DNA from: Agarivorans gilvus
GTDB lineage: Bacteria; Pseudomonadota; Gammaproteobacteria; Enterobacterales; Celerinatantimonadaceae
Length of the DNA stretch: 64,000 nt
Direction of reading: 5' to 3'
NCBI RefSeq assembly: GCF_001420915.1
Contig: NZ_CP013021.1
Location: 1,760,501-1,824,500 of the forward strand
A model generated the notes under the pieces. That model did not search any database. It was given only the letters and a program-made list of their open reading frames with translations, and had not been told where the DNA came from. This document shows, piece by piece, positions 8,197 through 16,544 of the stretch. Position 1 is the first letter of the stretch. Each line of letters starts with the position of its first letter. The translations under genes and the position numbers were made by a program.

Positions 8197-9012
8197 CTAG
8201 GGCTGCGTCGATTCACGCAGAGTCGGCTCGGCGTTAATCAGGTAACGGCTAATAATGCTATCTAAACGTTGCTGATTTTCTAGCGAGGCAAATTCTTGGT
8301 CGAGCAAACGCAGCAATGGTTTACTCCAACCCAAGCTAGGTTTTAAGGCTAGATAAAATGGTGAATGGTTTAAGGTGCCAGCCTGTCGAATCAAGCTCTT
8401 ATCATAATGGAGACTCTGCATCACCAGTTCGTCTTCAATCACCACCGCCACACGCCGGTATTCCAGCAGTTTGAGTAAGCGCAATTGAAGCTGGTCCCCT
8501 TTGATAGCATGTACCAACTGGCGATGTTCGGGGTCATCAATGAAGCTATCGATGGGTTCTCCATAGCCATAACCGGCTATTAGCCCTAAGGGACTGGGCA
8601 TGCTAAGCAAAGAACTCTCATCAACAAAGCTCCAGTCACTATCCTTGTGGGTAAAAAAGCTCACTTTATAGTCCATGATCGGTACTTGACCAAACAGCAG
8701 TGCCGGGGCCTCTTCATGCACGGCAGTGAGCAGACCGTCGATATGACCTTCGCTATTGGCCAACTTTACCGCCCGCATCCAAGGGTAGCGCTCTACCACT
8801 AAACGAATTTGATGCTTGGCCAATATCTCGGTGAGGTATTCGGTAACAATACCAAGCTGCTGTGGGCTATCGCCTGAGGTATAAGGCGCCCAGTGAGTGC
8901 TGGCTAAAGTAATTTGTGAGGGAAGCGCCGCCAATCCGCGGGCAAACACAGCTAAGTTTATTAGCGCACTAATAATGACTAGATTAACTAACTGAGTTAA
9001 ACCCATTGGCAC
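8197..9012 (-). CDS. Orphan periplasmic substrate-binding protein (SBP family 3-like)
   Basis: 271 residues with an N-terminal signal/hydrophobic segment (about residues 1-29, ending ARGLAALPSQ). The mature part opens ITLASTHWAPYTSGD and continues GIVTEYLTEILAKHQI, then ERYPWMRAVKLA, the usual pattern of family 3 extracellular solute-binding domains in Alteromonadales and Vibrionales. No ABC permease or ATPase is adjacent, so it may be a stand-alone sensor-type binding protein rather than part of an importer. The ligand cannot be predicted. Confidence 0.75.
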   Translation of the reverse strand: MPMGLTQLVNLVIISALINLAVFARGLAALPSQITLASTHWAPYTSGDSPQQLGIVTEYLTEILAKHQIRLVVERYPWMRAVKLANSEGHIDGLLTAVHEEAPALLFGQVPIMDYKVSFFTHKDSDWSFVDESSLLSMPSPLGLIAGYGYGEPIDSFIDDPEHRQLVHAIKGDQLQLRLLKLLEYRRVAVVIEDELVMQSLHYDKSLIRQAGTLNHSPFYLALKPSLGWSKPLLRLLDQEFASLENQQRLDSIISRYLINAEPTLRESTQP

Positions 9013-9135
9013 CCATGCTACGGCCCTACATTAGCTAAGATATAGTGAGTTTAAGGCTAGTGAGCAATAACTTAACTAAATGCCAATAGCGCCAATAAGG
9101 CTAAGCCGATATGCCCAACGATGAAAAAGCCCGGC

Positions 9136-9789
9136 TCAATCGATGGGCAAATGACCGGTTTTAACCAGAATAATGGTTTCTTGCTTAACAAAGGGATGGT
9201 GCTGACTTAGATGAGGATTACGTAGCCAAGAGTATTTCGGATAACAACCACGTTCGTCGTTAAACTCACCCGATAACACTAAAATTTCTTCGCCGCCGAA
9301 GTGGCGATGAGCTTGAAAAACCTCTCCTGCTGGCCACTTCACCAAGGCCACATGTTCGTGTTCAAAGTCATGCAAAGGCATCACTTGTAAACCGCCTTGT
9401 CCGGCCATCCAGCTTTGCTGCTGAGTATTAATGCGCACGGGGGTTAAATCGCGTGGATCAAACTGGTTCAGCTTGACGAAAATCACACAGCCTTGTTTGC
9501 TGAAAGGGCTATGTTTACTGCCCGGAGGATTGCGTAGGTAGCTGCCTGCTGGGTAATCACCATGTTCATCGGAAAATACGCCTTCCAGTACAAATATTTC
9601 TTCACCCAAGGGATGACTATGTTCGGGAAAAAATGACTCACTAGCGTACTCGACAATGCTGGTAACATGGCCCGACTCCTTAGCTTCACGCTCTAGTGGC
9701 TTGCGTAATACACCGGGCGCGGGGCTGGCTTGCCAATCCATTTGCTGGGTATTGATCGCTAAAGCTTGGCTAAAGTCCATGTGCAACAT
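9136..9789 (-). CDS. Double-cupin protein (ChrR-type cupin domains)
   Basis: 217 residues made of two related cupin domains. The metal-binding signatures occur twice: HSHPLGEEIFVLEGVF..GDYPAGSYLRNPPGSKHSP and HRHFGGEEILVLSGEF..GCYPKYSWLRNPHLSQHHP. This is the ChrR/anti-sigma-type cupin, but no N-terminal zinc anti-sigma domain is present. I chose the ATG at 9789 because TAGGAG lies 8 bases upstream; the longer open frame to 9984 runs back through the metPS terminator. The repeated fold suggests internal duplication. Likely a small metal-dependent protein; the reaction is unknown. Confidence 0.75.
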   Translation of the reverse strand: MLHMDFSQALAINTQQMDWQASPAPGVLRKPLEREAKESGHVTSIVEYASESFFPEHSHPLGEEIFVLEGVFSDEHGDYPAGSYLRNPPGSKHSPFSKQGCVIFVKLNQFDPRDLTPVRINTQQQSWMAGQGGLQVMPLHDFEHEHVALVKWPAGEVFQAHRHFGGEEILVLSGEFNDERGCYPKYSWLRNPHLSQHHPFVKQETIILVKTGHLPID

Positions 9790-9881
9790 TGTTTTCGCTC
9801 CTAGGTGAAATTGGCTTGTCTTGTTCATTCTAGCGCATGCCCATGATTGTGAAAGAACAGAATAGGCCAGCCACAAATAGC

Positions 9882-9910
9882 AAAAAACCAAGCCGAAGCT
9901 TGGTTTTTCT
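9882..9910 (-). terminator. Terminator after the NSS transporter operon
   Basis: Inverted repeat AACCAAGC/GCTTGGTT (9886-9893 with 9898-9905) with a four-base loop. On the minus strand it is followed by a run of T, 16 or more bases after the stop of the small subunit gene. The flanks are symmetric enough to work on both strands. Confidence 0.75.
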
Positions 9911-9925
9911 GAGTAAGAGTATTGC

Positions 9926-10021
9926 TTAGCGGGCTTTGATGGCCCGGCGAATACAAAAGATGGCTCCGCCCCAAGTACAGGCAAAACCTAGCAACATCAT
10001 AACAATGGCAATCGGTTCCAT
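9926..10021 (-). CDS. metS: MetS-like small subunit of an NSS transporter (31 residues)
   Basis: A 31-residue ORF, MEPIAIVMMLLGFACTWGG followed by AIFCIRRAIKAR. It is one hydrophobic transmembrane helix with a basic C-terminal end. It starts one base after the stop of the large NSS subunit and the GAGGAG at the end of that gene serves as ribosome site. This arrangement and sequence match the small MetS subunit known from two-component NSS methionine/alanine importers, described for MetP-MetS in Corynebacterium. It ends before the terminator at 9910. It is short enough to be missed by automatic annotation. Confidence 0.8.
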   Translation of the reverse strand: MEPIAIVMMLLGFACTWGGAIFCIRRAIKAR

Positions 10022-10022
10022 A

Positions 10023-11510
10023 TTATTTCTCCTCTGCTTGCATTGGTGCAGTTGGTAACTTACGAATAATCACCGATAGCACAACTAGAATAGTCACTAG
10101 ACCCCAACCAAAGGTCATTAAGTCAAATTGACTGTAACCGCCGTAACCGTTTTGTAGTAGACCCACAAAGTTAGTGCCTAAAATCACCAACAAAATGGCC
10201 GGGCTAATAAAACGCAAGCACCAAACAAACCAGTCACCAATCATTAATTCTGAGCGGCGATTGGCGTATTCTTTCAGCTCAGGTAAGCCTTTAAGCATCC
10301 AACCAACCACTAGTAGCTCTAATAGACAGCTGCCTAAAATACCCACGTTATTCATGAAGTAGTCGACCACGTCTAGCAGCAATAAACCACCATTAGTGGT
10401 AAACGCGGTTGAGACCGCCAAGGCAACACCACAAACAATGGTAGCGGCCTTTTTGCGGCTGTAGCCAGTTTTGTCGATAACCGCAGAAGTTACCGCTTCA
10501 ATAATCGAAATCATTGAGCTCAAACCCGCAACGGTTAAGGCTAAGAAGAACAGCGGACCTAGAATATACGGCGCGGGTAATAAGTTAATGGCAGTAGGAA
10601 TAGTCACAAAGGCCAAGCCAACCCCAGCTTTTACTACTTCAGTAATGGCCACGCCTTGCTGGTCTGCCATGTAACCCAAAATAGAAAAAATCATAATACC
10701 GGCGAGGATCGAGAAGCCACAGTTAATCATCACCGTCATAAAGGCATTATTGCTGATGTCAGAGTCTTTAGGCAGGTAGCTAGAATAAGCCAACATAATG
10801 GCGAAGCCGACACTCAGAGTGAAGAAGATTTGGCCATAGGCCGCCGACCATACACTGGCGTCCATAATTTTAGAAAAATCAGGCTTAAACAGGTAGTTCA
10901 GCCCTTCTATCGCTCCAGGAAGGAAGGCCATGCGTAAAATCAAGCCAATTACCATAATGAATAGTAAAGGCATCATAATTTTACTGGCGCGCTCAATACC
11001 GCCTTTCACACCAGAAAATACTGCCGAGAAGGTAATCAACCAAGCAATAATCACAGGCACCAGAATATGTGACTGAATATTACCTAAGTTGCTTGGGCTG
11101 TTATCGCCAAGTTGTAGATATTCGGTGAAGAAGAAGGCATTAGGGTCAGAGCCCCAGCTTTGCGAGAAAGAAAAACCTAAGTAGGAAATCGACCAGCCAA
11201 TTACCGCCACGTAGTAAACAGCAATAACAAAGGCCACTAAAACCTGAAACCAGCCCAACCATTCTAAACGACGCCCTAGCTTGGCGAAGACTCGCGGCGC
11301 TGCGCCACGCATTTTATGGCCAAGGCTGAACTCCATAATCATAAATGGAATGCCGGCGGATAACATGGCAAATAAATAAGGGATGAAAAATGCACCACCA
11401 CCATTTTCGTAGGCCATATAAGGGAAACGCCAAATATTACCTAATCCGATGGCTGAGCCCACTGCGGCCATAATAAAGCCCACTCGCGAACCCCATTGTT
11501 CTCGTTTCAT
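10023..11510 (-). CDS. metP: Sodium:neurotransmitter symporter (NSS) family amino acid transporter, MetP-like
   Basis: 495-residue inner membrane Na-coupled symporter with about 12 hydrophobic segments. The NSS signature is complete at the N-terminus: SRVGFIMAAVGSAIGLGNIW followed by RFPYMAYENGGGAFFIPYL. Bacterial NSS proteins move amino acids; with the adjacent MetS-like helix the best guess is methionine/alanine or related neutral amino acids. The pair forms a two-gene leftward operon in the accessory segment between 6S RNA and fau. The substrate is inferred only from the pairing. Confidence 0.88.
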   Translation of the reverse strand: MKREQWGSRVGFIMAAVGSAIGLGNIWRFPYMAYENGGGAFFIPYLFAMLSAGIPFMIMEFSLGHKMRGAAPRVFAKLGRRLEWLGWFQVLVAFVIAVYYVAVIGWSISYLGFSFSQSWGSDPNAFFFTEYLQLGDNSPSNLGNIQSHILVPVIIAWLITFSAVFSGVKGGIERASKIMMPLLFIMVIGLILRMAFLPGAIEGLNYLFKPDFSKIMDASVWSAAYGQIFFTLSVGFAIMLAYSSYLPKDSDISNNAFMTVMINCGFSILAGIMIFSILGYMADQQGVAITEVVKAGVGLAFVTIPTAINLLPAPYILGPLFFLALTVAGLSSMISIIEAVTSAVIDKTGYSRKKAATIVCGVALAVSTAFTTNGGLLLLDVVDYFMNNVGILGSCLLELLVVGWMLKGLPELKEYANRRSELMIGDWFVWCLRFISPAILLVILGTNFVGLLQNGYGGYSQFDLMTFGWGLVTILVVLSVIIRKLPTAPMQAEEK

Positions 11511-11993
11511 ATAATCTCCTTGAAACTGAAAGGAGAGTAAAGCGGCGTCCGCCGTTTGTACTGTCCTTGTAAATCTATGTTGTGTAATAGCTGTACCTTG
11601 GAATTTTTAGTGTCTACAGCCATAAGCCGGCGATTCTACAAAATAAAATGCTATAAAAATAGCCAAGCAACTGGAAAAGACGAGCACAAACCACTCAAAC
11701 AGAGGAAAACATGTTCAAAATCATAATTATGCCAGCATAATTTTAATCTAAGGCAACTAAGCATTTAGCAAGTTTAAGTCGTGGCTAGTGCGGTGATGCA
11801 AGTCGAGCACGAATGACAAAGCCTCTAGACCATCCCTCGCAGCAGAGCTGCCAATTTAGCCCTGTTTGGCTGATAATTTACTCGCTTTAAGCGCATTCTT
11901 TGAGCTGAAACCGCGCCAACTCTTGTTCCTTGCGTTCTAGCTGGTAAAATCCTTCCCCAGAATTTTTAGTATCAATAAGAAAAGAGCATCCCA
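11511..11993. other. Intergenic region between metP-like and yeeN-like genes
   Basis: 483 bases without a convincing gene, carrying the divergent promoters of the leftward transporter operon and the rightward YeeN-type gene. A small GC-rich inverted repeat (AGCGGCG/CGCCGTT, about 11539-11556) lies in the transporter leader. I see a promoter for the rightward gene at 11923-11950 and no other recognisable element. Confidence 0.5.
11923..11950 (+). promoter_or_regulatory. Predicted sigma-70 promoter of the YeeN-type gene
   Basis: TTGTTC at 11923-11928 and TAAAAT at 11945-11950 with a 16-base spacer, about 44 bases before the start codon. Confidence 0.45.
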
Positions 11994-12713
11994 ATGGGTA
12001 GAAGTTTTGAAGTTCGTAAGGCCTCTATGGCCAAAACCGCTGGTGCCAAAACCAAGGTTTATTCTAAATACAGTAAAGAAATTTATGTTATCGCCAAAAA
12101 CGGCGGTGCCGATGTTGAGGCCAACCTACAATTGCGTAGCGTAATTGACCGAGCTAAAAAAGATCAGGTACCTAGCCACGTAATCGAAAAAGCCATCGAC
12201 AAAGCCAAAGGCGGTGCCGGTGAAGATTACGTTCCTGCGCGCTACGAAGGTTATGGCCCGGGTGGCTGCATGGTGATTGTTGACTGTTTAACCGATAATA
12301 ACAGCCGTACCTTTACCGACGTACGCCAAGCCTTTGTTAAAACCAAATCTAAAATTGGTACTCAAGGCAGCGTGGCTCATATGTTCGACCACCAAGCGAT
12401 CTTCTCTTTCAAAGGAGATGACGAAGACGCTATTTTAGAAATTCTATTAATGGACGATGTTGAAGTGACCGATGTTGAGTGTGAAGACGGCATGATTACC
12501 GTGTTTGCCCCTCACACCGAATACAACAATGTGAAAACGTCACTGACCAACGCCATGCCTGAGATTGATTTCGAAATCGAAGAAATCAGCTTCATTCCGC
12601 AAAGCTACACCAAAATCACCGGTGACGACGTAGCACTGTTCGAAAAATTTCAAGCCATGCTAGACGACAGTGACGACGTGCAAAACGTTTATCACAACGC
12701 CGAGGTAGATTAG
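11994..12713 (+). CDS. yeeN: YebC/PmpR (TACO1) family protein, YeeN type
   Basis: 239 residues of the YebC/TACO1 family. The N-terminal segment (MAKTAGAKTKVYSKYSKEIY after a short leader) is closer to YeeN than to YebC, which begins AGHSKWANI. Family blocks VIDRAKKDQVPSHVIEKAID, YEGYGPGGCMVIVDCLTDN and GSVAHMF are all present, and length is normal. YebC-family proteins are described as DNA-binding regulators and, more recently, as ribosome-associated factors easing translation of difficult sequences; which role applies here is not visible. It has its own promoter and is followed by a stem-loop. Confidence 0.85.
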   Translation: MGRSFEVRKASMAKTAGAKTKVYSKYSKEIYVIAKNGGADVEANLQLRSVIDRAKKDQVPSHVIEKAIDKAKGGAGEDYVPARYEGYGPGGCMVIVDCLTDNNSRTFTDVRQAFVKTKSKIGTQGSVAHMFDHQAIFSFKGDDEDAILEILLMDDVEVTDVECEDGMITVFAPHTEYNNVKTSLTNAMPEIDFEIEEISFIPQSYTKITGDDVALFEKFQAMLDDSDDVQNVYHNAEVD

Positions 12714-12732
12714 TTCCTAAGGAACAGCTTCA

Positions 12733-12757
12733 ACCAAGCCTGCCCTTCAGGCTTGGT
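12733..12757 (+). terminator. Stem-loop after the YeeN-type gene
   Basis: Perfect 10-base inverted repeat ACCAAGCCTG/CAGGCTTGGT (12733-12742 with 12748-12757), five-base loop. There is no T tract, so it may stabilise the mRNA end or assist Rho-dependent termination rather than act as an intrinsic terminator. Confidence 0.5.
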
Positions 12758-12820
12758 GGCCTTGCTCCTAAGCCTGCTTCAAGGCACACTAAAGACTTTA
12801 ACCATCACTAGCAGCGCGCC

Positions 12821-13405
12821 ATGAATTCGCCGGATCTACGCCAACAGCTACGTAAACAAGTTCGCCAACAGCGCTGCGCGTTAAGCCCCACCCAGCAAAG
12901 CGAAGCCAGTCAGGCGGTGCTTGCTTACCTGCAAAGCCATCCACAGCTAGACAATATGCAGGCCATCGCCCTGTATTTAGCCTTTGATGGAGAGCTCGAT
13001 CTACAGCCCTTAATTGAATGGCTATGGCTGCAAAATAAACAGGTGTACGTGCCCTTAGTAGACCTCATGGAAATGGGCGAGATGCACTTTCACCGTTATC
13101 GCCCCAATAGTCCGATGCAAAGTAATCGTTTTGGCATTAGTGAGCCGGTGTTTAAGCGCAATGAAGTTATCGACTGCCAGCAGCTAGATTTAGTGCTAGC
13201 CCCCTTGGTCGCCTTCGACTCTCAGGGCAACCGCTTAGGCATGGGCGGTGGCTATTATGACCGTCTGCTAGCCAAAATAGACGGCGAACGCCCACTAGTT
13301 ATTGGTTTGGCCCACGACTGCCAACAAATTAACGAGGTACCCATTCAAGCTTGGGACAAACCACTGAAACAGATTATCACCCCCAGTAAATGCTGGTCTT
13401 GGTAA
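12821..13405 (+). CDS. fau: 5-formyltetrahydrofolate cyclo-ligase
   Basis: 194-residue YgfA/Fau protein. It converts 5-formyl-THF to 5,10-methenyl-THF with ATP, recycling a folate storage and inhibitory form. The N-terminal basic LRKQVRQQR nucleotide-binding region and the C-terminal signature NRLGMGGGYYDRLL are visible. In E. coli it is the gene immediately after 6S RNA; here a 5.4-kb accessory block has come between them. Confidence 0.92.
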   Translation: MNSPDLRQQLRKQVRQQRCALSPTQQSEASQAVLAYLQSHPQLDNMQAIALYLAFDGELDLQPLIEWLWLQNKQVYVPLVDLMEMGEMHFHRYRPNSPMQSNRFGISEPVFKRNEVIDCQQLDLVLAPLVAFDSQGNRLGMGGGYYDRLLAKIDGERPLVIGLAHDCQQINEVPIQAWDKPLKQIITPSKCWSW

Positions 13406-13450
13406 TGGCTTAAATAAAACCTAGCAAGCCTAAAATATCACCATTCTAAG

Positions 13451-13480
13451 TTGGCGTTCCGGCCAGTGCTTGGTTATAAT
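13451..13480 (+). promoter_or_regulatory. Predicted sigma-70 promoter of rpiA
   Basis: TTGGCG at 13451-13456 and a consensus TATAAT at 13475-13480, spacer 18. The expected start is about 50 bases before the rpiA ATG at 13539. Confidence 0.6.
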
Positions 13481-13538
13481 CCGCGCCAATTCGCTGGCCC
13501 GCCCAGCATTTCCCCATGACCTTGCTTGGAGCACCACA

Positions 13539-14191
13539 ATGACACAAGATGAAATGAAAAAAGCCGCGGGTTGGGCCGCCTTAGAATTTGTTGAAGATGA
13601 TGCCATCGTCGGCGTAGGCACAGGCTCTACCGTACAACATTTCATTGACGCCCTAGCCACCAAAAAAAATGTCATCAAAGGGGCGGTTTCTAGCTCTGAA
13701 GATTCCACTAAAAAACTCCAAGCCTACGGCATTGAAGTTTTTGATTTAAACAGCGTAGATGAATTGTCTGTATACGTTGACGGCGCCGACGAAATTGACC
13801 CACGCAACCACATGATTAAGGGGGCGGTGCAGCTCTAACTCGTGAAAAAATCATCGCCGCAGTGGCCGAGCAGTTCGTTTGTATTATCGACAATACTAAA
13901 GAAGTTGACGTGCTTGGAACATTCCCGCTGCCGGTTGAAGTGATCCCAATGGCGCGCAGCTATGTTGCTCGAGAGTTAGTGAAACTCGGTGGCGACCCTG
14001 TTTATCGTGAAGGTGTGGTTACCGATAACGGCAATGTAATTTTAGATGTGCACAATCTTTCGATTGTTGACCCGGTCAAAACCGAGCGTGAGATTAACGC
14101 CATTGTAGGTGTTGTCACCAATGGTTTATTTGCCGCGCGTGGGGCAAACCATGTGATTATTGGCACCCCTGAAGGGGCTAAAAAACGCTAA
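13539..14191 (+). CDS. rpiA: Ribose-5-phosphate isomerase A, interrupted by a one-base frameshift
   Basis: Interconverts ribose-5-phosphate and ribulose-5-phosphate in the pentose phosphate pathway. The first part ends DPRNHMIKGAVQL-stop near 13838; the second part resumes in another frame with EKIIAAVAEQFVCIID. The run AAGGGGGCGG at 13820-13824 has five G; with six G it reads MIKGGGAALTREKII, exactly the family motif, and the repaired protein is 217 residues, as usual. Other motifs: VGVGTGSTVQHFID near the N-terminus, YVDGADEID, GVVTDNGNVILDVH. The ATG at 13539 is chosen over the upstream in-frame start at 13470, which precedes the promoter. A sequencing error is the likeliest explanation. 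Confidence 0.9.
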
Positions 14192-14205
14192 TTTAATCGA
14201 CACGA

Positions 14206-14238
14206 AAAAAAAAGAGCGTCAGTGACGCTCTTTTTTTA
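14206..14238 (+). terminator. Terminator of rpiA
   Basis: Perfect stem GAGCGTC/GACGCTC (14214-14220 with 14224-14230) extended by A and T runs on both sides, ending in seven T. A strong, probably bidirectional intrinsic terminator. Confidence 0.9.
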
Positions 14239-14410
14239 TATCTAATATTTTGCTACCCCAAAGAAAAAGCTAATTTCCCTTGGCTAATCCACGAATATAC
14301 AACAGTAAAAAACAAAAACAAAAACCAACACAGCATATTATCTACAAGATGAATAAAATTTGATGTAATAAAATTACATTCCCTAAGTGCTGCTTTTTTG
14401 CTAAATTTAG

Positions 14411-14422
14411 CCGCTCGAGCGG
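14411..14422. promoter_or_regulatory. 12-base palindrome upstream of serA
   Basis: CCGCTCGAGCGG is a perfect GC-rich palindrome in an AT-rich leader, ending 25 bases before the serA ATG at 14448. It could be an operator or an RNA hairpin close to the ribosome site. No known regulator consensus is recognised. Confidence 0.3.
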
Positions 14423-14447
14423 TAACATGGGTATTAGGAAATCAAAC

Positions 14448-15677
14448 ATGGCAAAGTATTCGTTAGGCAAGGAAAAAATTAAGGTTTTGTTGTTAGAGGG
14501 TCTACACCCGAGTTCATTAGAATCTTTTCAAGCGGCAGGTTATGACAACGTTGAAATGGTCAAAACTTCGCTAGCGGAAGACGAGCTAATTGAAAAAATT
14601 AAAGATGTTCATTTCATTGGTATTCGTTCCCGCACCAACCTAACCGAGCGCGTTCTTGCTGCGGCCAATAAACTGGTAGCCATTGGTTGTTTCTGTATTG
14701 GTACTAACCAAGTTGACCTAAAAGCCGCCCAACAAAAGGGTATTCCGGTATTCAATGCTCCCTTCTCTAATACGCGCAGTGTGGCCGAATTAGTATTAGG
14801 TGAAATTATTTTACTACTTCGTGGCATTCCAGAAAAAAATGCCAAGGCTCACCGTGGTGAATGGATCAAATCTGCAGACAATTCTTATGAAGCACGTGGT
14901 AAAACACTGGGCATCATCGGTTATGGCCACATTGGTACTCAGCTAAGCATCTTGGCGGAAACCTTAGGCATGCGCGTATATTACTACGACATCGAAAACA
15001 AATTGTCGCTAGGTAACGCCACCCAAGTAGCTGACTTAAACCAGTTATTGGCAATGAGCGATGTGGTTAGCTTACACGTGCCAGAAACCCCACAAACCAA
15101 GTACATGTTTGGTGAGGCGCAATTAGCGGCCATGAAGCCCGGTTCGATTTTAATCAACGCGTCTCGCGGCACCGTGGTAGACATCGACGCCTTAGTGTCA
15201 GCCTTAGATAGCAAGAAAATTGCCGGTGCGGCCATTGATGTATTCCCCACCGAGCCTAAATCAAACAAAGAAGAATTCGAGTCGCCATTACGTGGCTACG
15301 ACAATGTGATTCTTAGCCCACACGTGGGCGGCTCAACTCAAGAAGCTCAAGAAAACATCGGTATTGAAGTGGCCTCTAAATTGGCTAAATACTCAGACAA
15401 TGGCTCTACCTTGTCGGCAGTCAACTTCCCTGAAGTAGCCTTACCTGAGCATGTTGGCACTAGCCGCTTGTTACACATCCACCATAACCAACCAGGGGTG
15501 TTAACCAAGATCAACGCCGCCTTTGCTGAAGAGTCAATTAACATTGCCGCTCAGTACCTACAAACCAACGAAAGCATTGGTTACGTGGTGATAGATGTGA
15601 ACAGCTCTCAGTCTGAGCAAGCCATTGCCAAACTGAAAGAAATTGAAGGCACCATTCGTGCTCGCGTATTGCACTAA
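14448..15677 (+). CDS. serA: D-3-phosphoglycerate dehydrogenase
   Basis: 409 residues. First step of serine synthesis: 3-phosphoglycerate plus NAD to 3-phosphohydroxypyruvate. Substrate-binding domain with IGCFCIGTNQVDL, NAD-binding domain LGIIGYGHIGTQL, catalytic LINASRGTVVD and LSPHVGGSTQEAQENIG, and a C-terminal ACT domain (LLHIHHNQPGVLTKIN) for serine feedback inhibition. The ATG at 14448 is preferred over 14427: TAGGAA lies at good spacing and MAKYSLGKEKIK matches the E. coli N-terminus. It follows rpiA, as in E. coli. Confidence 0.95.
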   Translation: MAKYSLGKEKIKVLLLEGLHPSSLESFQAAGYDNVEMVKTSLAEDELIEKIKDVHFIGIRSRTNLTERVLAAANKLVAIGCFCIGTNQVDLKAAQQKGIPVFNAPFSNTRSVAELVLGEIILLLRGIPEKNAKAHRGEWIKSADNSYEARGKTLGIIGYGHIGTQLSILAETLGMRVYYYDIENKLSLGNATQVADLNQLLAMSDVVSLHVPETPQTKYMFGEAQLAAMKPGSILINASRGTVVDIDALVSALDSKKIAGAAIDVFPTEPKSNKEEFESPLRGYDNVILSPHVGGSTQEAQENIGIEVASKLAKYSDNGSTLSAVNFPEVALPEHVGTSRLLHIHHNQPGVLTKINAAFAEESINIAAQYLQTNESIGYVVIDVNSSQSEQAIAKLKEIEGTIRARVLH

Positions 15678-15680
15678 GCA

Positions 15681-15706
15681 ATAAGTAATAAGTAATAAGT
15701 AATAAG
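15681..15706. repeat. Seven-base tandem repeat after serA
   Basis: The unit AATAAGT occurs three times and then partially (AATAAG), between the serA stop codon and its terminator. It may have expanded by slippage. No function evident. Confidence 0.7.
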
Positions 15707-15717
15707 CGCTTATAAAA

Positions 15718-15743
15718 GACCAGTCGCAAGGCTGGTTTTTTTA
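15718..15743 (+). terminator. Terminator of serA
   Basis: Stem ACCAGTC/GGCTGGT (15719-15725 with 15730-15736) closed by a GCAA tetraloop and followed by seven T. Confidence 0.85.
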
Positions 15744-15869
15744 TGCCCACGTTTTAGCCAAAGCCCTGTCAGCCCCGCCTAAGGAGTAAGAGTATATTTA
15801 CAAAACTGGCCAGACTATGCGAATCTTAGCCCCAATACTTATGATGATATGGTTTCAGGCAAGCAGTAC

Positions 15870-16544
15870 ATGGCAGTAGCAAGCAGTAAAAAAACCGCAT
15901 TAAACCGGCAACCCCTTCATATTGAAGTTGCGGCACTGGTGCGAGAAATGATTAAAGATGGTTCACTTAAGCAAGGTGAGCACATTAAAGAAATTGAACT
16001 CTGCGAGCAACTAGCGGTAAGCCGCACCCCCTTACGCGAGGCCCTAAAAGCCCTGCACGTTGAAGGTTTGGTGCATATTGAAACCAACCGCGGCTCTTGG
16101 GTATCCAAGATTAGTGCTCAAGAATACTTAGATGCCTTTGAAGTAATGAGTAGCCTTGAGCGCAAAGCGGCTGAGCTGATGACCGAGCGCGCCAGCGATC
16201 AGCAACTCAAAGAGCTGTTTATCATTCATCAGCAGATGGAAAACTACTTCCAACAAAAAGACAAAAAGAACTACTTCGAGAAAAACCAACAGATCCACTC
16301 CAGCATTATTCGCGCCTCGGGCAATCAAAAACTCTGCCAACTACACCAGCAATTGCTTAACCTAGTCACCTATGGCCGCTTTCAGGCCATCAATTCAGAC
16401 TACCGCTGGAAAGAATCGATGCAAGAGCATCAAGATCTGATTAAGGCGCTATTGCAACGCGATGGTAAAAAGGCCGGTGAGATCCTCTCCACCCATGTGA
16501 TGCATACCGGACATGTGCTAGCTAAAATGTTTGAGCAAGCCTAA
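15870..16544 (+). CDS. GntR family transcriptional regulator, FCD (FadR-like) subgroup
   Basis: About 224 residues from the ATG at 15870; an in-frame ATG at 15849 is possible. The N-terminal winged helix is typical: PLHIEVAALVREMI, then LCEQLAVSRTPLREALKALH followed by EGLVHIETNRGSWV. The C-terminal FCD helical domain carries the metal/ligand pattern (E..K..AELM, FEKNQQIHSSIIRASGN, MQEHQDLIKALLQRD..AGEILSTHV). It lies directly before the TRAP transporter operon on the same strand, so it most likely senses the transported acid or a derivative and controls that operon. The effector is unknown. Confidence 0.85.
   Translation: MAVASSKKTALNRQPLHIEVAALVREMIKDGSLKQGEHIKEIELCEQLAVSRTPLREALKALHVEGLVHIETNRGSWVSKISAQEYLDAFEVMSSLERKAAELMTERASDQQLKELFIIHQQMENYFQQKDKKNYFEKNQQIHSSIIRASGNQKLCQLHQQLLNLVTYGRFQAINSDYRWKESMQEHQDLIKALLQRDGKKAGEILSTHVMHTGHVLAKMFEQA

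Noticed and set aside
9790..9984. N-terminal extension of the cupin protein
   Set aside because: The extra 65 codons read back through a terminator and lack a ribosome site, while ATG 9789 has TAGGAG in place.
11511..11700. Met boxes upstream of the metP-like gene
   Set aside because: Only one weak octamer match was found and no tandem arrangement, so MetJ control is not supported.
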